Origin: Nostoc sp. GT001
Lineage (GTDB): Bacteria; Cyanobacteriota; Cyanobacteriia; Cyanobacteriales; Nostocaceae
DNA length: 64,000 bases
Assembly (NCBI RefSeq): GCF_030382115.1
Contig: NZ_JAUDRJ010000003.1
Coordinates: forward strand, 4,832,206 to 4,896,205
Direction of reading: 5' to 3'
Every line of letters starts with the position of its first letter. Positions within the stretch are counted from its first letter, which is position 1. Both the position numbers and the translations under genes were made by a program. Shown piece after piece: positions 53,873 through 63,472 of the stretch. The notes beneath the pieces are model-generated. The model worked only from the letters and a program-made list of their open reading frames with translations, made no database searches and was not told the DNA's origin.

Positions 53873-54060
53873 CTCCCGAAGAGCGGGGAGGGGCTGGGGG
53901 TGGGGTGCAATGACTGTGGAAATCATAACTAATTATGCGGACATGATATGAGGCATTATAGCGGTTATCAGTCCAGTTCAGTACACTTAGGAGAGAGCAA
54001 TTATACTGATAACCGCTATAGCTCAACTCTAACTTTTACTATTAGGCTAGTGGTTCCAAG

Positions 54061-57000
54061 TTAATTTTGAGTTTGAGCCAGAATCGGTAAGGTAATTACA
54101 AATTCTGTTCCTTCACCTTGGGTAGAATTTACAATCAGTGAACCGCCATGTTTTTCTATAACAATAGACTGAGCGATCGCTAATCCTAATCCTGTTCCTT
54201 TACCAACACCTTTCGTAGTAAATAAGTGGTCAAATACTTTTTGTTTAACTGATTCACTCATCCCTTGACCATTATCAGCAATACTCACCTCAACTTGTTT
54301 ATTTTTTAAAGAGGTGGTAATTGTAATCCGGTTGGGATTGGCTTGAATCTCTTCAAAACTCCTACCTGTATTTGATTCATCCAAGGCATCAATGGCATTT
54401 GCTAAGATATTCATAAATACTTGGTTTAATTGTCCAGGAAAACATTCAATTTTGGGTAAATTTCCGTACTCATTGATTATTTCAATAGCTGGACGTTCTT
54501 CGTTAGCTTTCAGGCGATGTTTAAGAATTAAAATCGTACTATCAATGCCTTCATGAATGTTAAATGGTACTTTGTAATCTCTATCAGCACGGGAGAAAGT
54601 ACGGAGACTGGTGCTAATATTCTTGAGCCTGTCACACGCTATCGTCATTGAATCAATCATCTTGAGCAAATCTTCTAAGCTATATTCCAAATCAATTTCT
54701 TCAGCATGGGTAAAAATTTCATCTCCGGGAGTAGGAAACTTTTGTTCATATAGTTTCAAGTGTTCGATAACATCAATAAATGTTGGTTTAGCTTGTTTAA
54801 GACTGGCAGCAATAAAACCAAGAGGATTATTCATTTCATGAGCGACGCCAGCAACTAAGTTACCCAACGCAGACATCTTTTCACTTTGGACGATTTGTAA
54901 TTGAGCTTGTTGCAAATCTTGTAAAGCTTGCCCAGCTTGCTGATAAAGCCGAGCGTTTTCTAAGGCAATTGCTGCTTGGGAAGATAGTAGATTAATCACC
55001 TGTAAACGGTTACTAGTAAATACTCCTTGACTCAATTGATTTTCTAGGTAGAGAATACCCATCAAATGACCTTGGTTAATAATGGGCGTACATAATACAC
55101 TTTGAGGTTGATGTAGGAGCATATATTCTCCAATTACACCAGGGATACTCGTTTCACAATTGTCTATGATCACAGTTTCTTGAGTATTTTTAACGTAATT
55201 GATGAGTTTTCTTGGAATATATTGACAAGCATCTATTAGTTGTGACTCAAGAATGGTTTTGACATCAGTCTGTGAATTTAACTGTTGATCGATAAAGGTA
55301 ATTGCCCGCACTTGCCAAGTATCCTCTTGAGGAAGAATTAATACAGATGTTTTCGCACCAGAATTTTCTAAGATAATGCGAGTGAGACTGCTGATAAGTG
55401 CGTCTAATTCGATACAACTGGAGATAGTTTGAGATGCTTTGAGAATGCAGGTTAAATCTAGAGCATCAGAAATATTAGTGCTGCTGGTAGTGTAAGTAGA
55501 TGTACGAGCAATGCTGGCTATGGTTTCTAAGGGATTTAAGTTGAATTCTTGCTGTTGCAAAATGGGTTTGAGTAATTTGGGATAGCGTTTTTCCAAGTCA
55601 TCAGTTTTGGCTTTTGCTCCCCAATGGGCATAACTGTAATATGCTTGTTGCAGATATCCTTCTGCGGCTTTTTCTTTACCCCATTCTAAGTAAAATTTGG
55701 CCGCAAGTTCGTTAGCGATCGCGGCTTCCTGAACATAGTCATTGGCGATCGCTTCTTGGATAGCTATTTCATAATAATCTGCGGCTTGTAAGCGATCGCC
55801 CGTTACACGAGCTTGTTCAGCTAAAATTAAATTGTACTTATGCTGATAATTTACGGGTGCATGAGCCGCCCATTTTTGCATTTTCGACTGGTTTTCGGCT
55901 ACTTTCTGGAGATAAAGCTGTTGCTGTGCTTCATTTACCTGAGAACAAAGAGCTAACAAACTCAAAGATTGGTAGAAATTCCGCAAAGGAACAATTAATA
56001 ATCCTGCTGCTCCCTGCTCATACTGCTCAAATTTTTGGGAATATTCCCAAGCAGATTCATATTCACCAAAAAGATAAGCCAGTAGCGTTTTTGCTAGATA
56101 GACATAACAAATACCATTGATATTGTTAGTTTCAATTAAAGTCGGTAACATTTCAACTTCGTGAAAATGCTTACCAATTAAACAACAGGGATTAGCCGCT
56201 TCTCCTTGTAAATTTAGAACCGTCTGCCGCCAGATATTTCCCCAAACCAGAGATACTTCTTGTTTAATTTGCTGCATTAGCTCGCAATATTTATCTGCTT
56301 CCAGCACAGCATTTTCTAGATTTTCTCCACTCCAAAAGAGAAATTGACAATAGCAATTGGCACAATAGCCTACATATTCTAAATTTCCGGTTTCTAATCC
56401 ACTCTGCAATCCTTCCAAAAATAGATTCAATGTGGATTTAATTGAATCTTTCCAATGTTTAATAAACAGACTAAAGGTTAAATAAACCCTACTTTTAAGT
56501 TCTTTAGTTTGAAACTTTTCTAAAAGCTGTACTGCCAGTTTACCAAACTGATACCCATCTTCAATTGCACCAATACTGCACAAAAATAATCCATAGAGAC
56601 TATAAGCAACAGCTGCCTGTGGTGAGTTGCCGTACTTGATACAAATTTTGATCATTGTAAAAATTTTGAGCGGCAATAACATCGGTTTGGCTATATAAAC
56701 TGGAGCAAACAAACCCGATAATATGCGGAGCGCAACTAATTTTTGGGGATCAATGATTTCTGGCAGATTTGCCAATGCTGCAATCGATTGATGAACCAAC
56801 ATTTGTTGTAATTGGTCATGTTCCTCAAAAATAATTTGAGTATTACTGTCTTCAGGTAATGTCAAATCTAGTAATTGCAGTGCTTCTCTACCTGTGGCTA
56901 TTGCTTCAATGAATTTATTTTGCGCCGTATAAGATTGGATTTGAATCTCATAGGTACGAACTTTTTCTAATGGAGATTTAGCGTTTTTGAGGATAATCTC

Positions 57001-59478
57001 TACTAATGATTTTGATGAATCAAAGTTTGTATTCAGATATTCTGCCTCAGCCGCAGATTCGTAAACAGCAAGGGCCAAATCGTAGCTGCTTTGCCAAGCA
57101 TTTATCGGTAATAAAAGAATTGACACTTTTAAATACTCAACTGCTGTCGCATAAGCAGTTGAGTTTTTGGCTTTACAACCAGCTATCAGATTTAACCGGG
57201 ATAAATGTTCTCGTTCGTCAGCTTCCTCTAATAATTCCAGTCCGTAATTGTATTGGTTGACGATCGCAAAAATTCCTGACTCTTGCTGCTCTTTAGGTGT
57301 ATTCTGCAACAACAATTGCCCAATTTGCAAGTGTGTTGACTGTTTTTGTGCATCTGGAATGAGTGAATAGGCAGCTTGCTGGACGCGATCGTGTAAAAAT
57401 TTATATACAACCATCTCAGACTGTTCTTGAGTAGCTGCTTGATTTTCGGAACCAACAAAAAACTTATAAACCTCACTTTGCGGCAAAATCAACCCTTCTT
57501 GCAAAGCCTTCCACAAGCAATCTGCGGTTTCTATCTCTGATTGTTTAGAAACAATCGCTAATGTTTTTAAATCGAACTGATTACCAATACAAGCGGCTAG
57601 CTTCAATTGTTGTTGAGTTGATTCTGGTAGTCTTCGTAATTGAAAAACCATAAAATCAACAACATTGTCTGCTAAAGTTTGCTGATTTATTTGAGAAATA
57701 TCACATTGCCAACATCCCTCGGCAAAATTGAATTGAATAAGCCGATCTTGATGTAATGATTTCAAGATTTGAGTTGCAAAAAACGGATTTCCTTGAGCTT
57801 TTCGATAAATCAACTGTGAAAGAGATAATGCCACATTTTCTGCACAATTTAATGTATCCGCTACAAGTTGATTCAATTGTAATTGGTTGAGTGGTTTTAG
57901 GTTAAGACTATTTACATTTACACCTGTTTTACGAATTTCATCCAACATTACCATCAATGGATGTGCTGGGAATACTTCATTATCTCTATACGCACCAATT
58001 AACAATAAATATCCCTGATTAGCTTCATTCATTAATAATTGCATGAGTTTCAATGAAGCCGAATCTACCCACTGCAAGTCATCTAAGAATATAACTAAAG
58101 GATGTTCTTTAGTTGTAAATACTTGGAGAAATTTCTGAAATAATAAATTAAATCGGTTTTGTGCTGCGTTACCTGATAATTCTGGTGCAGGTGGTTGTCT
58201 GCCAATAATTTTTTCTAATTCGGGAATGACTTCAATAATTACCTGTCCGTCTTCACCTAATGCTTGAATAATTTTATTTCGCCATTTTTGTATTTGGACA
58301 TCACTTTCTGCCAGTAATTGCTCCATAAAGTTACGGAAAGCTTGGACAAATGCCGAAAAAGGAATATTCCGATTAAATTGGTCAAATTTGCCTTTGATAA
58401 AATAACCGTGTTGACGAACAATAGGTTTATGGACTTCGTTAACAACAGCAGTTTTACCAATCCCCGAAAACCCAGCTACCAGGATTATTTCTGTTGCTCC
58501 CAGGCTGATATTTTCAAATGCTTCTAGCAGAGTTTCTACTTCTGCTTCTCGTCCATAGAGTTTATCAGGGATAATAAATCTGTCGCACACATCCCTTTGA
58601 GCAATTGGGAAACTTTCAATTTTACCAGTTGTTTTCAGTTGAGCTAAACAATTTTCTAAATCATACTTTAATCCTAATACACTCTGATAGCGGTCTTCAG
58701 CATTTTTTGACATTAATTTGCTAACGATATCCGAAATTACCGCCGGAATTTGTAAGTTAATTACATCTATTGATGAGGCTACCTTAGCAATATGGGAATG
58801 CACCAACTCCATTGGCTCGTTTGATTGAAAAGGTAATTCACCTGTGAGTAATTCGTAGAAAGTTACACCAAGTGAATAAAAATCAGTCCGGTAGTCAATT
58901 CCCCGATTCATTCTCCCTGTTTGTTCTGGAGAAATATAAGCTAGTGTTCCTTCTAACACATTGGGGCTGATTAGCGTATGCGTTTCTCTTGGTAATAGAG
59001 AGGCAATACTAAAGTCGATTAATTTAACTTGTTTGGAATGAGGATTAATTAAAATATTGCTCGGTTTGATATCTTTATGGATGATACGCTGACTATAGAG
59101 TATTTCTAAGGTATTACAGAGTGCGATCGCTATTTGAAAAAACTCTTGCAAAAACCTAATATCTCGCGTTTGATCGCGAGCAAAATAATCTTTTAGAGAA
59201 ATACCACCAAAATCTTCCATCACCAACGCATAGGCATTTTGATACACCTCCAGGCTGTAGGTTTGGACGATTAAAGATGAGTTTAGATTTTTGGCAATGG
59301 TGTACTGATTGCGAAACTGCACCAGTTCGTTGAAGGATGGATATGGATTTTTCAGCAGTTTAATCGCTACAGGTAATGAGTCACCTTCTCGATACCCTCG
59401 GTAAACTATAGTTCTCGAACCATTGTAGATTTCTTCAATGATTTTATATCCAGAAATATTAATATTAGTGCTAAACAT
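54061..59478 (-). CDS. Dual Ser/Thr and histidine kinase with AAA ATPase and GAF domains
   Basis: A 1805-aa signalling protein of the cyanobacterial HstK type. The N-terminal Hanks kinase covers about 1-265 with IIHKDIKPSN (Asp136) and LIDFSIAS, where Ser replaces the Gly of DFG. The AAA/ORC-like ATPase begins about 310 with Walker A GFSGIGKT (336-343) and VIFLDDLQWVD. A long TPR-like helical region (about 640-1340) and a GAF domain (about 1370-1520) follow. The histidine kinase has VAHEMNNPLGFI (His1547), MNILANAIDALDES and [15 protein letters not shown]. No receiver is attached. HKD instead of HRD is common in this group. The start follows TAACAG without a strong RBS. Confidence 0.92.
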   Translation of the reverse strand: MFSTNINISGYKIIEEIYNGSRTIVYRGYREGDSLPVAIKLLKNPYPSFNELVQFRNQYTIAKNLNSSLIVQTYSLEVYQNAYALVMEDFGGISLKDYFARDQTRDIRFLQEFFQIAIALCNTLEILYSQRIIHKDIKPSNILINPHSKQVKLIDFSIASLLPRETHTLISPNVLEGTLAYISPEQTGRMNRGIDYRTDFYSLGVTFYELLTGELPFQSNEPMELVHSHIAKVASSIDVINLQIPAVISDIVSKLMSKNAEDRYQSVLGLKYDLENCLAQLKTTGKIESFPIAQRDVCDRFIIPDKLYGREAEVETLLEAFENISLGATEIILVAGFSGIGKTAVVNEVHKPIVRQHGYFIKGKFDQFNRNIPFSAFVQAFRNFMEQLLAESDVQIQKWRNKIIQALGEDGQVIIEVIPELEKIIGRQPPAPELSGNAAQNRFNLLFQKFLQVFTTKEHPLVIFLDDLQWVDSASLKLMQLLMNEANQGYLLLIGAYRDNEVFPAHPLMVMLDEIRKTGVNVNSLNLKPLNQLQLNQLVADTLNCAENVALSLSQLIYRKAQGNPFFATQILKSLHQDRLIQFNFAEGCWQCDISQINQQTLADNVVDFMVFQLRRLPESTQQQLKLAACIGNQFDLKTLAIVSKQSEIETADCLWKALQEGLILPQSEVYKFFVGSENQAATQEQSEMVVYKFLHDRVQQAAYSLIPDAQKQSTHLQIGQLLLQNTPKEQQESGIFAIVNQYNYGLELLEEADEREHLSRLNLIAGCKAKNSTAYATAVEYLKVSILLLPINAWQSSYDLALAVYESAAEAEYLNTNFDSSKSLVEIILKNAKSPLEKVRTYEIQIQSYTAQNKFIEAIATGREALQLLDLTLPEDSNTQIIFEEHDQLQQMLVHQSIAALANLPEIIDPQKLVALRILSGLFAPVYIAKPMLLPLKIFTMIKICIKYGNSPQAAVAYSLYGLFLCSIGAIEDGYQFGKLAVQLLEKFQTKELKSRVYLTFSLFIKHWKDSIKSTLNLFLEGLQSGLETGNLEYVGYCANCYCQFLFWSGENLENAVLEADKYCELMQQIKQEVSLVWGNIWRQTVLNLQGEAANPCCLIGKHFHEVEMLPTLIETNNINGICYVYLAKTLLAYLFGEYESAWEYSQKFEQYEQGAAGLLIVPLRNFYQSLSLLALCSQVNEAQQQLYLQKVAENQSKMQKWAAHAPVNYQHKYNLILAEQARVTGDRLQAADYYEIAIQEAIANDYVQEAAIANELAAKFYLEWGKEKAAEGYLQQAYYSYAHWGAKAKTDDLEKRYPKLLKPILQQQEFNLNPLETIASIARTSTYTTSSTNISDALDLTCILKASQTISSCIELDALISSLTRIILENSGAKTSVLILPQEDTWQVRAITFIDQQLNSQTDVKTILESQLIDACQYIPRKLINYVKNTQETVIIDNCETSIPGVIGEYMLLHQPQSVLCTPIINQGHLMGILYLENQLSQGVFTSNRLQVINLLSSQAAIALENARLYQQAGQALQDLQQAQLQIVQSEKMSALGNLVAGVAHEMNNPLGFIAASLKQAKPTFIDVIEHLKLYEQKFPTPGDEIFTHAEEIDLEYSLEDLLKMIDSMTIACDRLKNISTSLRTFSRADRDYKVPFNIHEGIDSTILILKHRLKANEERPAIEIINEYGNLPKIECFPGQLNQVFMNILANAIDALDESNTGRSFEEIQANPNRITITTSLKNKQVEVSIADNGQGMSESVKQKVFDHLFTTKGVGKGTGLGLAIAQSIVIEKHGGSLIVNSTQGEGTEFVITLPILAQTQN

Positions 59479-59987
59479 ACTGTTAAATCCGAGTAAGTTA
59501 TAACTTGATTATTCCCAAATTAATAACGGCAGTTTAATGTTAATTAGTAAAGATTACTATGGCTTTACTTTTGAGACCATTTATGAAGATAAGCTTTAAA
59601 TTGTAGGGTACATTACACGCTGCTTTAGCTTTAAAACATCCAATGCAGAGATAGACTATCTCACACAAAGCGTCAAAATTCTCAGTAGTAAATTAGGAAC
59701 CTGCAAAGAGTCAAGCAGGAATTTTTGAACTCAAAAATATGCTTGTAAGGGCTGGAGAAAGATGAAAAGGGAAGAGGTGAAAAATTTTCAACCTTTTCCC
59801 TTTAAACTTTAAAGAACCAAGTTAACAAGAGCAAACTACTAGTACCTGCTGGGATTTTTAGTTAAGTTTCGCAGTTTGACTTAACGCAATTATCTACTCA
59901 AATAGGAGAGACTATTATTGATTGACAGTAGCGGAAGTTTATTACTCTGCCGACTGTTATTAGATAGGGTTATGTTATAACCAGTCC
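59479..59987. other. Intergenic region
   Basis: About 510 bp without a gene. A hairpin is formed by AAAGGGAAGAGGTGAAAA (about 59766) and TTTTCAACCTTTTCCCTTT (about 59786-59804), a common Nostoc palindrome type. Otherwise AT-rich. Confidence 0.5.
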
Positions 59988-60542
59988 TCAACTACGGTTA
60001 TCTGGAATTACCGCATAAGCATCAATTTCAAACAACATACCGTCAAGTGCAAGTCTAGGAACGGGAATAAGAGTGTTTGCTGGTGGTTTATTCCCCCATA
60101 AATTTATAATTTCACGTCCTAACGGGATCAATTTATTTTGGTTGTGATCCACTATAAGAACAGTAGTTTTTGCGACATCTTGTGGTTGTGCCCCAACCGC
60201 TGCTAAGGCATAACGGAGGTTTTTAAAAGCCTGTATTAACTGCTTTTCAAAGTCATCTGAGACAAGATTACCTTGTAAATCGGAACCAAATTGACCAGAA
60301 ATATAGACGGTTCTCGCCCTTGATGGTGTCACAGCTATATGACTATAGCCATTTTGGGGTGCATTATATAATGTTGGTGGGTTCACTAATTTCAACTCTT
60401 TGTTGTCTTTAGCGCTTACTTCCTTTTGTGTTGCCACCATCAAGGCGGTAGTTATTCCACTACCTCCAAGCCACAAAAGTGCATTTCGTCGCGAGAAGTT
60501 TGCTACTAATGAATTTACAGCACTGCTAATAGGTCTAGTCAT
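59988..60542 (-). CDS. Exported RidA (YjgF/YER057c) family protein
   Basis: A 184-aa protein. The N-terminus NFSRRNALLWLGGSGITTAL is a Tat-type signal (SRRNA, then a hydrophobic stretch). The RidA domain covers about 60-180: YSHIAVTPSRARTVYISGQF, a central FEKQLIQAFKNLRYALAAVGA and PVPRLALDGMLFEIDAYAVI, which contains the Arg/Glu region of the active site (P-x-x-x-L and F-E-I-D). Cytosolic RidA hydrolyses enamine/imine intermediates; an exported member must act on something else, so the role is open. ATG follows AAGGAGC. It is adjacent to the lipoxygenase locus, also with a Tat-like signal. Confidence 0.82.
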   Translation of the reverse strand: MTRPISSAVNSLVANFSRRNALLWLGGSGITTALMVATQKEVSAKDNKELKLVNPPTLYNAPQNGYSHIAVTPSRARTVYISGQFGSDLQGNLVSDDFEKQLIQAFKNLRYALAAVGAQPQDVAKTTVLIVDHNQNKLIPLGREIINLWGNKPPANTLIPVPRLALDGMLFEIDAYAVIPDNRS

Positions 60543-60906
60543 TAAAGCTCCTTAAATGTGAGTTCTCTATTTTTGCTCATACTTAGTTTTATTATCTATC
60601 TAATCAAGCTAAAAAGCACTAATTAGCAAATTTATTCAGTGCAATCACATAAATAATAAGCCTGGATCGGTTTTAGTTCCTTTAGCTTTTGATATGGATA
60701 CAGTTAAAACTTATACTAAATCAGGTTATTAACTCCCAAAAAGTGTATTAGGCGATCGCAGTGCGTGGTATTTTCGTAATAACTTCAGGGCGCAAGGCCT
60801 TGTGCCCCTACCGCGTGGTCTCACAAGAAGCTTATCCTACTTGTACTGTTAGCCATACGGAACTGTCTCACCGCATCGTCGGTAAGCAGTGCAGCTCACA
60901 AGAAGC
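60543..60906. other. Intergenic region with duplicated lipoxygenase 3' end
   Basis: A 364-bp region. The AT-rich left half has no features except a GGCGATCGC. The right half holds GCGCAAGGCCTTGTGCCCCT, a typical dispersed repeat, and the first copy of the 39-bp duplication described separately. Confidence 0.5.
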
Positions 60907-60933
60907 TTATCCACTTGTACTGTTAGCCATACG
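60821..60933. repeat. 39/38-bp direct repeat at the lipoxygenase 3' end
   Basis: The sequence beginning TCACAAGAAGCTTATCC and ending CTTGTACTGTTAGCCATACG occurs at 60821-60859 and 60896-60933. The first copy has one additional T. The second copy includes the last codons (RMANSTSG) and stop of the lipoxygenase frame. Confidence 0.85.
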
Positions 60934-62752
60934 AGAAGGTAGAAAGCCAGAGTAACATTCCTTTCGGCGTTTATTGTTTTGTTCGATGAGTTTTTCTAAA
61001 CCTTGAAGTCGATATTGCAAGCCTCTTAAAACATTAATAGCTCGAAAGTCTTGAAAACTATTCACACCGAAATCTGTAAATGCCTTGGGATCTTGTTTGG
61101 TACCAATCACTGCCATAACGTTAACCTGAGCAAAGGTTGCCTCAACGCCAGGTAGGAAACTAGTGAGGTTCTCGCCTTGAACGATTCCTTTAATAGTTGG
61201 AATAGGCTGGTAGATGGCTCCTGGCATATTCGGAATAAAAGCCATGTATTGGTATTGAATCCAGGCAATAGCTGAGTGTTGTGGGCTAGCAGTAAAAATG
61301 ACTTGTGTGAGTATATCAATCAACTGGTCGCGGTTGGTCAGACGGGGCGGCAAAGAAGCTATACCAAAACCTTGCTCGCTAATGGGTCTTTGTAAAGCTT
61401 GTATCCAATTTTGTAGTTCAAAATCCTCACGGATATCTCGGTTGGATTTGTAGTAAATTCCTACATATTGACTAACATATTCTTCTAAGGCTTTCCAGAC
61501 TAGCAACCCGTCATCACGATAGGGAAAATCTCGCAATACAGAACGATCATCGACACCGCGCTGGCGTAAATTAGTAGGAAGAGCAAATTTGCTGAAATTG
61601 TTAAAAACCTCAGTAACTCCTTGATTTGCAAGGTTGCGTGAGCTTTCAAGAGTGCCTCCTAAAATGATATCTACCAATCCTCCAGGATTGATTAGTACCC
61701 GATCCGCAAGGGCATTGATTGCCATTGTGAACTCAAAATGGGGTTTTAGTAGCACATTCACGGGATGGCGAGTTGCTAGTTCACGAACAGTAGCTAGTGC
61801 AATTGGTTCTAAAACAAGATGGAGTCTGCCCCAAGTGACGTACTAACTCATGGACATAAAAATCAGCCATCTGAGCAATCAGTTTAGCTAAAGTCCAGTC
61901 AACTCCATCCATTGGTGTACAAAGCAAGCTGATTCCGGGAACTTGTCCTAGTTGGATGGCAATAGGGATTAAGCGCGAATCCCTGCGACTGCGATCGCTA
62001 TAATAAAGTGTAATTGGGGCAGTCAGAAATTGATTCTTTTTCGGAGCAATGGTATCACTATCAAGTAATGCATAATCGGTGACAAACAGATTGCCATTTT
62101 GAGTAGCACTTTTGAGAGTTTCTCTAACGTACCCTTTTTTATATACACTTCTAAGCACAGTTTGAAAAATCTCATCCGTTATTCCAAGTTTTTGAGTCAG
62201 GCTGTAATTGAGCGCCAAGACATTGGTTAGTTCCATTGGGTTGGGGCCAGAAAGCCGCTGTTGCGCGAATGTGGCATCGCTTTGAAAGTTCTTCTTGGCT
62301 ACATCTGGTAAAGGCAGAATAGGAAAAACCGCAGCGTAGTCTTCTAGCTTGAGAAACAACTGAGGATTCTTGAGAAACGCCTGTTGATTCGCTGTCACTT
62401 TCTCTGCCAAAATTCCCCGATTACTGTTATATTCCTCAGAAAAAATCTCTTGGGCAGGTAAAGTTGCCACACGGACAGAAGCTGGTAGCCGTGATGCAAT
62501 CTGATATTCTTGACGTGTTTGTTGTAGCTGCTGTTGACGCTCTTGCTGGCATTTCAGCGAATCGTGTTGCGGTAAAGTTGGGATGTGCGGATTGACAGGA
62601 GGACTTGGCTTTGAAGGGTGAGTATCGCCTCTGACCAAGTTTTCCAAGCCAGGGGTACAGGCTAGACCTAATAGAGCTAGCATAGTACGGCGCGATAGGA
62701 TGTATTTCTCTATTAATTGTTGGTGTCGTTGCTGTCGAGTCGGTAAGCGCAT
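60907..62752 (-). pseudogene. Lipoxygenase, frameshifted and altered at the C-terminus
   Basis: About 614 aa once repaired. A Tat-like signal (ILSRRTMLALLGLACTPGLE) precedes the catalytic domain. The N-terminal frame ends DFYVHELVRHLGQT, with two His iron ligands of the HxxxxH motif. One extra C on the coding strand (near 61821) shifts the frame there. The other frame resumes HLVLEPIALATVRELATRHP and runs through NVLLKPHFEFTMAINALADR and PQHSAIAWIQYQYMAFIPN, whose His and Asn are further ligand positions. The end reads LPSRMANSTSG where the family has NSISI/NSTSI, so the C-terminal Ile iron ligand is missing. The start 62752 is supported by GGAGG. Lipoxygenases oxygenate polyunsaturated fatty acids; this copy is probably inactive. 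Confidence 0.85.
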
Positions 62753-63472
62753 TACATTATCCTCCCCAAAAAACATACTTTTCACCAATAAAAATCATAC
62801 GGTATCTATCGTTTTTTGTGTAAAACATGATACTTATCTTCAACTTATTAAAAAAGGAAAAAACTCTTGGGGAGCGTCGGGAAGAATGCGTGCAAGTTGA
62901 TCGTGATGAGCCTACCGAAATTTTACCTTGAAGTGCTAGCAACTGCGTAGGCGTAGCCCTTCTCTGCGAGAGGCTGCGCTCAGGAACCACCCGTCGTAGA
63001 CATCGCCATACCTATCGGTAAGAATCTGCGCAAGTTTCTTTTACAGCCCTCAATATGATGTCTGCATAATTACTTATTAAACTAGTGAAATTTTATATAA
63101 GGATATCTAAGTTTCCCGGCTTAGATATCCACTAGCAACATAACCTACATTTAATAGATTGTTAACTCTATTCTAATTACTATTTTTTGTTTTTAAATGG
63201 TTCCTTGGGACAGTTATAAATTCATCCTTAAGTTAGATGTCAAAATTATATATATTATTTAAATTGATACACTTTGCAAAATTAATTAGGATTTTTGTTG
63301 TATAATACAACATTACTGGTTAATAATACCTTCTTAAAAAGTCATTAAATAAATTTTTTGATTTTTACCTTAAGCTTTTATATTGAGACTAACTTCTCAA
63401 GCTGATTACCGATCGCAACCATAAACATAAGCTATGTGCAGGTGCGTTACACTAGTTAACGCACCCTAATTT
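62753..63472. other. Intergenic region
   Basis: About 720 bp without a convincing gene. At 62943-62980 lies a repeat of the GCGTAGGCGTAGCCCTTCTC type common in Nostoc. At 63101-63130 GGATATCTAAG and CTTAGATATCC form a perfect 11-bp stem around 8 bases. The rest to 63400 is very AT-rich. Confidence 0.5.

Larger units (their letters stand above)
52493..53949. mobile_element. Outer palindromic element enclosing the insertion sequence
   Basis: ATATCATGTCCGC at 52493-52505 is perfectly complementary to 53937-53949. Between these ends and the IS termini both flanks carry similar ACCCCACCCC and CCCTCCCCG blocks in inverted order. The two sides therefore form a long imperfect inverted repeat of about 100 bp that includes the IS ends. 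Confidence 0.6.

Noticed and set aside
60761..60955. 64-codon plus-strand frame
   Set aside because: It is made entirely of the duplicated 39-bp block and another dispersed repeat.
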